Shown: positions 63,176-64,000 of the stretch, in pieces
Layout: each line of letters begins with the position of its first letter
Numbering within the stretch: the stretch's first letter is position 1
NCBI RefSeq assembly: GCF_002095435.2
Contig: NZ_MJEJ02000045.1
Coordinates: 124,001-188,000 of the forward strand
DNA: 64,000 nucleotides
Direction: 5' to 3'
Source of the DNA: Williamsia sp. 1138
Lineage (GTDB): Bacteria > Actinomycetota > Actinomycetes > Mycobacteriales > Mycobacteriaceae
The notes under the pieces: generated by a model
The model's input: the letters and a program-made list of their open reading frames with translations, nothing else
Databases searched by the model: none
What the model was told of the DNA's origin: nothing
Position numbers and translations under genes: made by a program

Positions 63176-63970
63176 TCACGCACGTGGCTGCGCGACGGCT
63201 GGCCAGCCAAGTTTGACGGTGTCGTCGGGGTCAAGGGCGTTGGAGTAGCACATCTGCGTAGAGGTTGGGTCGGTTCTGTTGTACAGGGGGTCGAAGTCGA
63301 TTGCTCGCCAATCGCCGAACACCGATTCGAGTGGAGCTGCCCGGGGGCCGCGTTGTTCCGATGGCGGGAGCTTTCCTGCGCGCTGGTAAGTGAGAGCATA
63401 CGAGTGCTGGTATGCGTGTTCGGGCTCGGTCGTGGCGGGAGGTGCTGGTGGAAGGCCGGTCGTCACGTCGCAACCAACGACTCGAACTGTGTTGCCCGGA
63501 AGGTTTTCGATACTGACAATGCGGCGATATACAGTTCCGTACGCGGGCCGTGGTTTTCGCGGAAAATCTGTCAGTGACCCTGCCGGTTGAGCTGCTGCTG
63601 CGTAGCCAGGGTAGGAGGCTTCAGGACTTCCGGCGAAGAATGCGAGCAGTTGGGCCTCGACGAAGGCTCGAATGAATGTTCCGTCGGTCGTATTGAGGTC
63701 GAGTGTTTCTGTCTGGAGCCAACGCTCGTCGTACTTACGCTCTTCTGGAAGGGAATAGCCCTGAACGCCGGCAGTGCTGGTGGCGGTGATTCGCGCTGGC
63801 TCAGACGTGGGGTCTGTGCAACTCGACGTGAGCGTCATCAGAACCAGGCTGATCGCCGCGAGCATGAGTTTAGTAGTGCGTGGGGCGATCCCACGTTGTT
63901 GCCGGTGCTCAGTCGAACCACACGCAGTGTGCGGGGAAGTTGTCTCCACTGACCTGCCGCGGGCTGCCAC
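63176..63970 (-). CDS. Putative lipoprotein of unknown function
   Basis: Up to 264 residues; the true start may be internal, since the first 30 residues are not signal-like. The signal helix LMLAAISLVLMTLTSSC ends in a lipobox-like LTSSC, so the protein is probably exported and lipid-anchored. The mature part has EERKYDERWLQTETLDLN, GTFIRAFVEAQLLAFF, YGTVYRRIVSIENLPG, VRVVGCDVTTGLPPAPP and SVFGDWRAIDFDPLYN. I know no family for it. A broken paralog lies 93 bp downstream. Nothing is seen in the last 30 bp of the window. Confidence 0.65.
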   Translation of the reverse strand: MAARGRSVETTSPHTACGSTEHRQQRGIAPRTTKLMLAAISLVLMTLTSSCTDPTSEPARITATSTAGVQGYSLPEERKYDERWLQTETLDLNTTDGTFIRAFVEAQLLAFFAGSPEASYPGYAAAAQPAGSLTDFPRKPRPAYGTVYRRIVSIENLPGNTVRVVGCDVTTGLPPAPPATTEPEHAYQHSYALTYQRAGKLPPSEQRGPRAAPLESVFGDWRAIDFDPLYNRTDPTSTQMCYSNALDPDDTVKLGWPAVAQPRA

Positions 63971-64000
63971 TTCGAGTGGCCAGATGCCGGCTACCGCTTT

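Overview
The window is high-GC DNA with dense, short-spaced operons and many 4-bp start/stop overlaps. It carries mycothiol synthesis (mshA), SenX3-RegX3, the actinobacterial 33-residue ribosomal protein bS22 and a hemA-hemC-cobA/hemD-hemB cluster. From about 15.4 to 46.1 kb the gene order follows, as far as I recall it, the Mycobacterium tuberculosis Rv0486-Rv0513 neighbourhood. This fits a mycolic-acid actinomycete (Mycobacteriales). The extra content (Rex beside hemA, twin SARP regulators, polyamine and nucleobase catabolism) suggests a Gordonia/Williamsia/Rhodococcus-like genome; the genus is inference. No rRNA, tRNA, CRISPR array, intact insertion sequence or prophage was recognised.

Layout. 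0-7.4 kb: the start of an FAD-linked oxidoreductase and two tandem paralogous SARP-type ATPase regulators. 7.4-8.15 kb: a small remnant ORF behind a LexA-type box, and a 21-bp-period repeat array. 8.15-11.05 kb: a zinc-type ABC importer with a Zur-like operator. 11.06-14.3 kb: a dialkylglycine decarboxylase-like enzyme, a P450 and a TetR regulator in one operon. 14.4-15.3 kb: pirin. 15.5-18.4 kb: hydrolase-mshA-ybjN operon. 18.4-23.9 kb: acyl-CoA synthetase, MFS exporter, PtpB-like phosphatase, gpmA and a small acetyltransferase. 24.0-26.0 kb: senX3-regX3. 26.1-37.7 kb: the conserved backbone (Rv0495c-like gene, ppx, membrane protein, TIM-barrel protein, thioesterase, proC, excisionase-like regulator, bS22, epimerase-like protein, acyltransferase, HD protein, SerB1-like phosphatase, glutaredoxin). 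37.7-43.7 kb: rex, hemA, hemC, cobA/hemD, hemB, headed by a perfect Rex operator. 43.8-46.1 kb: four genes of unknown function, three of them membrane proteins. 46.3-48.3 kb: acyl-CoA oxidase. 48.4-53.0 kb: a nucleobase module (2OG-Fe oxygenase, yeast-type cytosine deaminase, PucR, NCS1 permease). 53.2-62.0 kb: a polyamine-to-succinate module (aminobutyraldehyde dehydrogenase, GABA transaminase, copper amine oxidase, succinate-semialdehyde dehydrogenase, agmatine deiminase) with a second PucR. 62.0-64.0 kb: palindromic repeats and two paralogous lipoproteins, one broken.

How the genes work together. In the 53-60 kb cluster the amine oxidase would turn putrescine into 4-aminobutyraldehyde, PatD would make GABA, GabT succinate semialdehyde and GabD succinate; agmatine deiminase could feed agmatine in. 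In the 48-53 kb cluster a permease and a deaminase share an 11-bp element exactly 32 bp upstream of both start codons, which makes them likely co-regulated. Rex probably links NADH/NAD+ state to haem synthesis.

The least explained signals are intergenic: three arrays of 13-bp cores at an exact 21-bp period, two families of dispersed hairpins, and a cluster of three TCGGAGGA palindromes. No clearly new multi-gene system is visible. The best candidates for follow-up are the 21-bp arrays, the nucleobase module with its 2OG oxygenase, and the unknown protein with a duplicated helical module after hemB.
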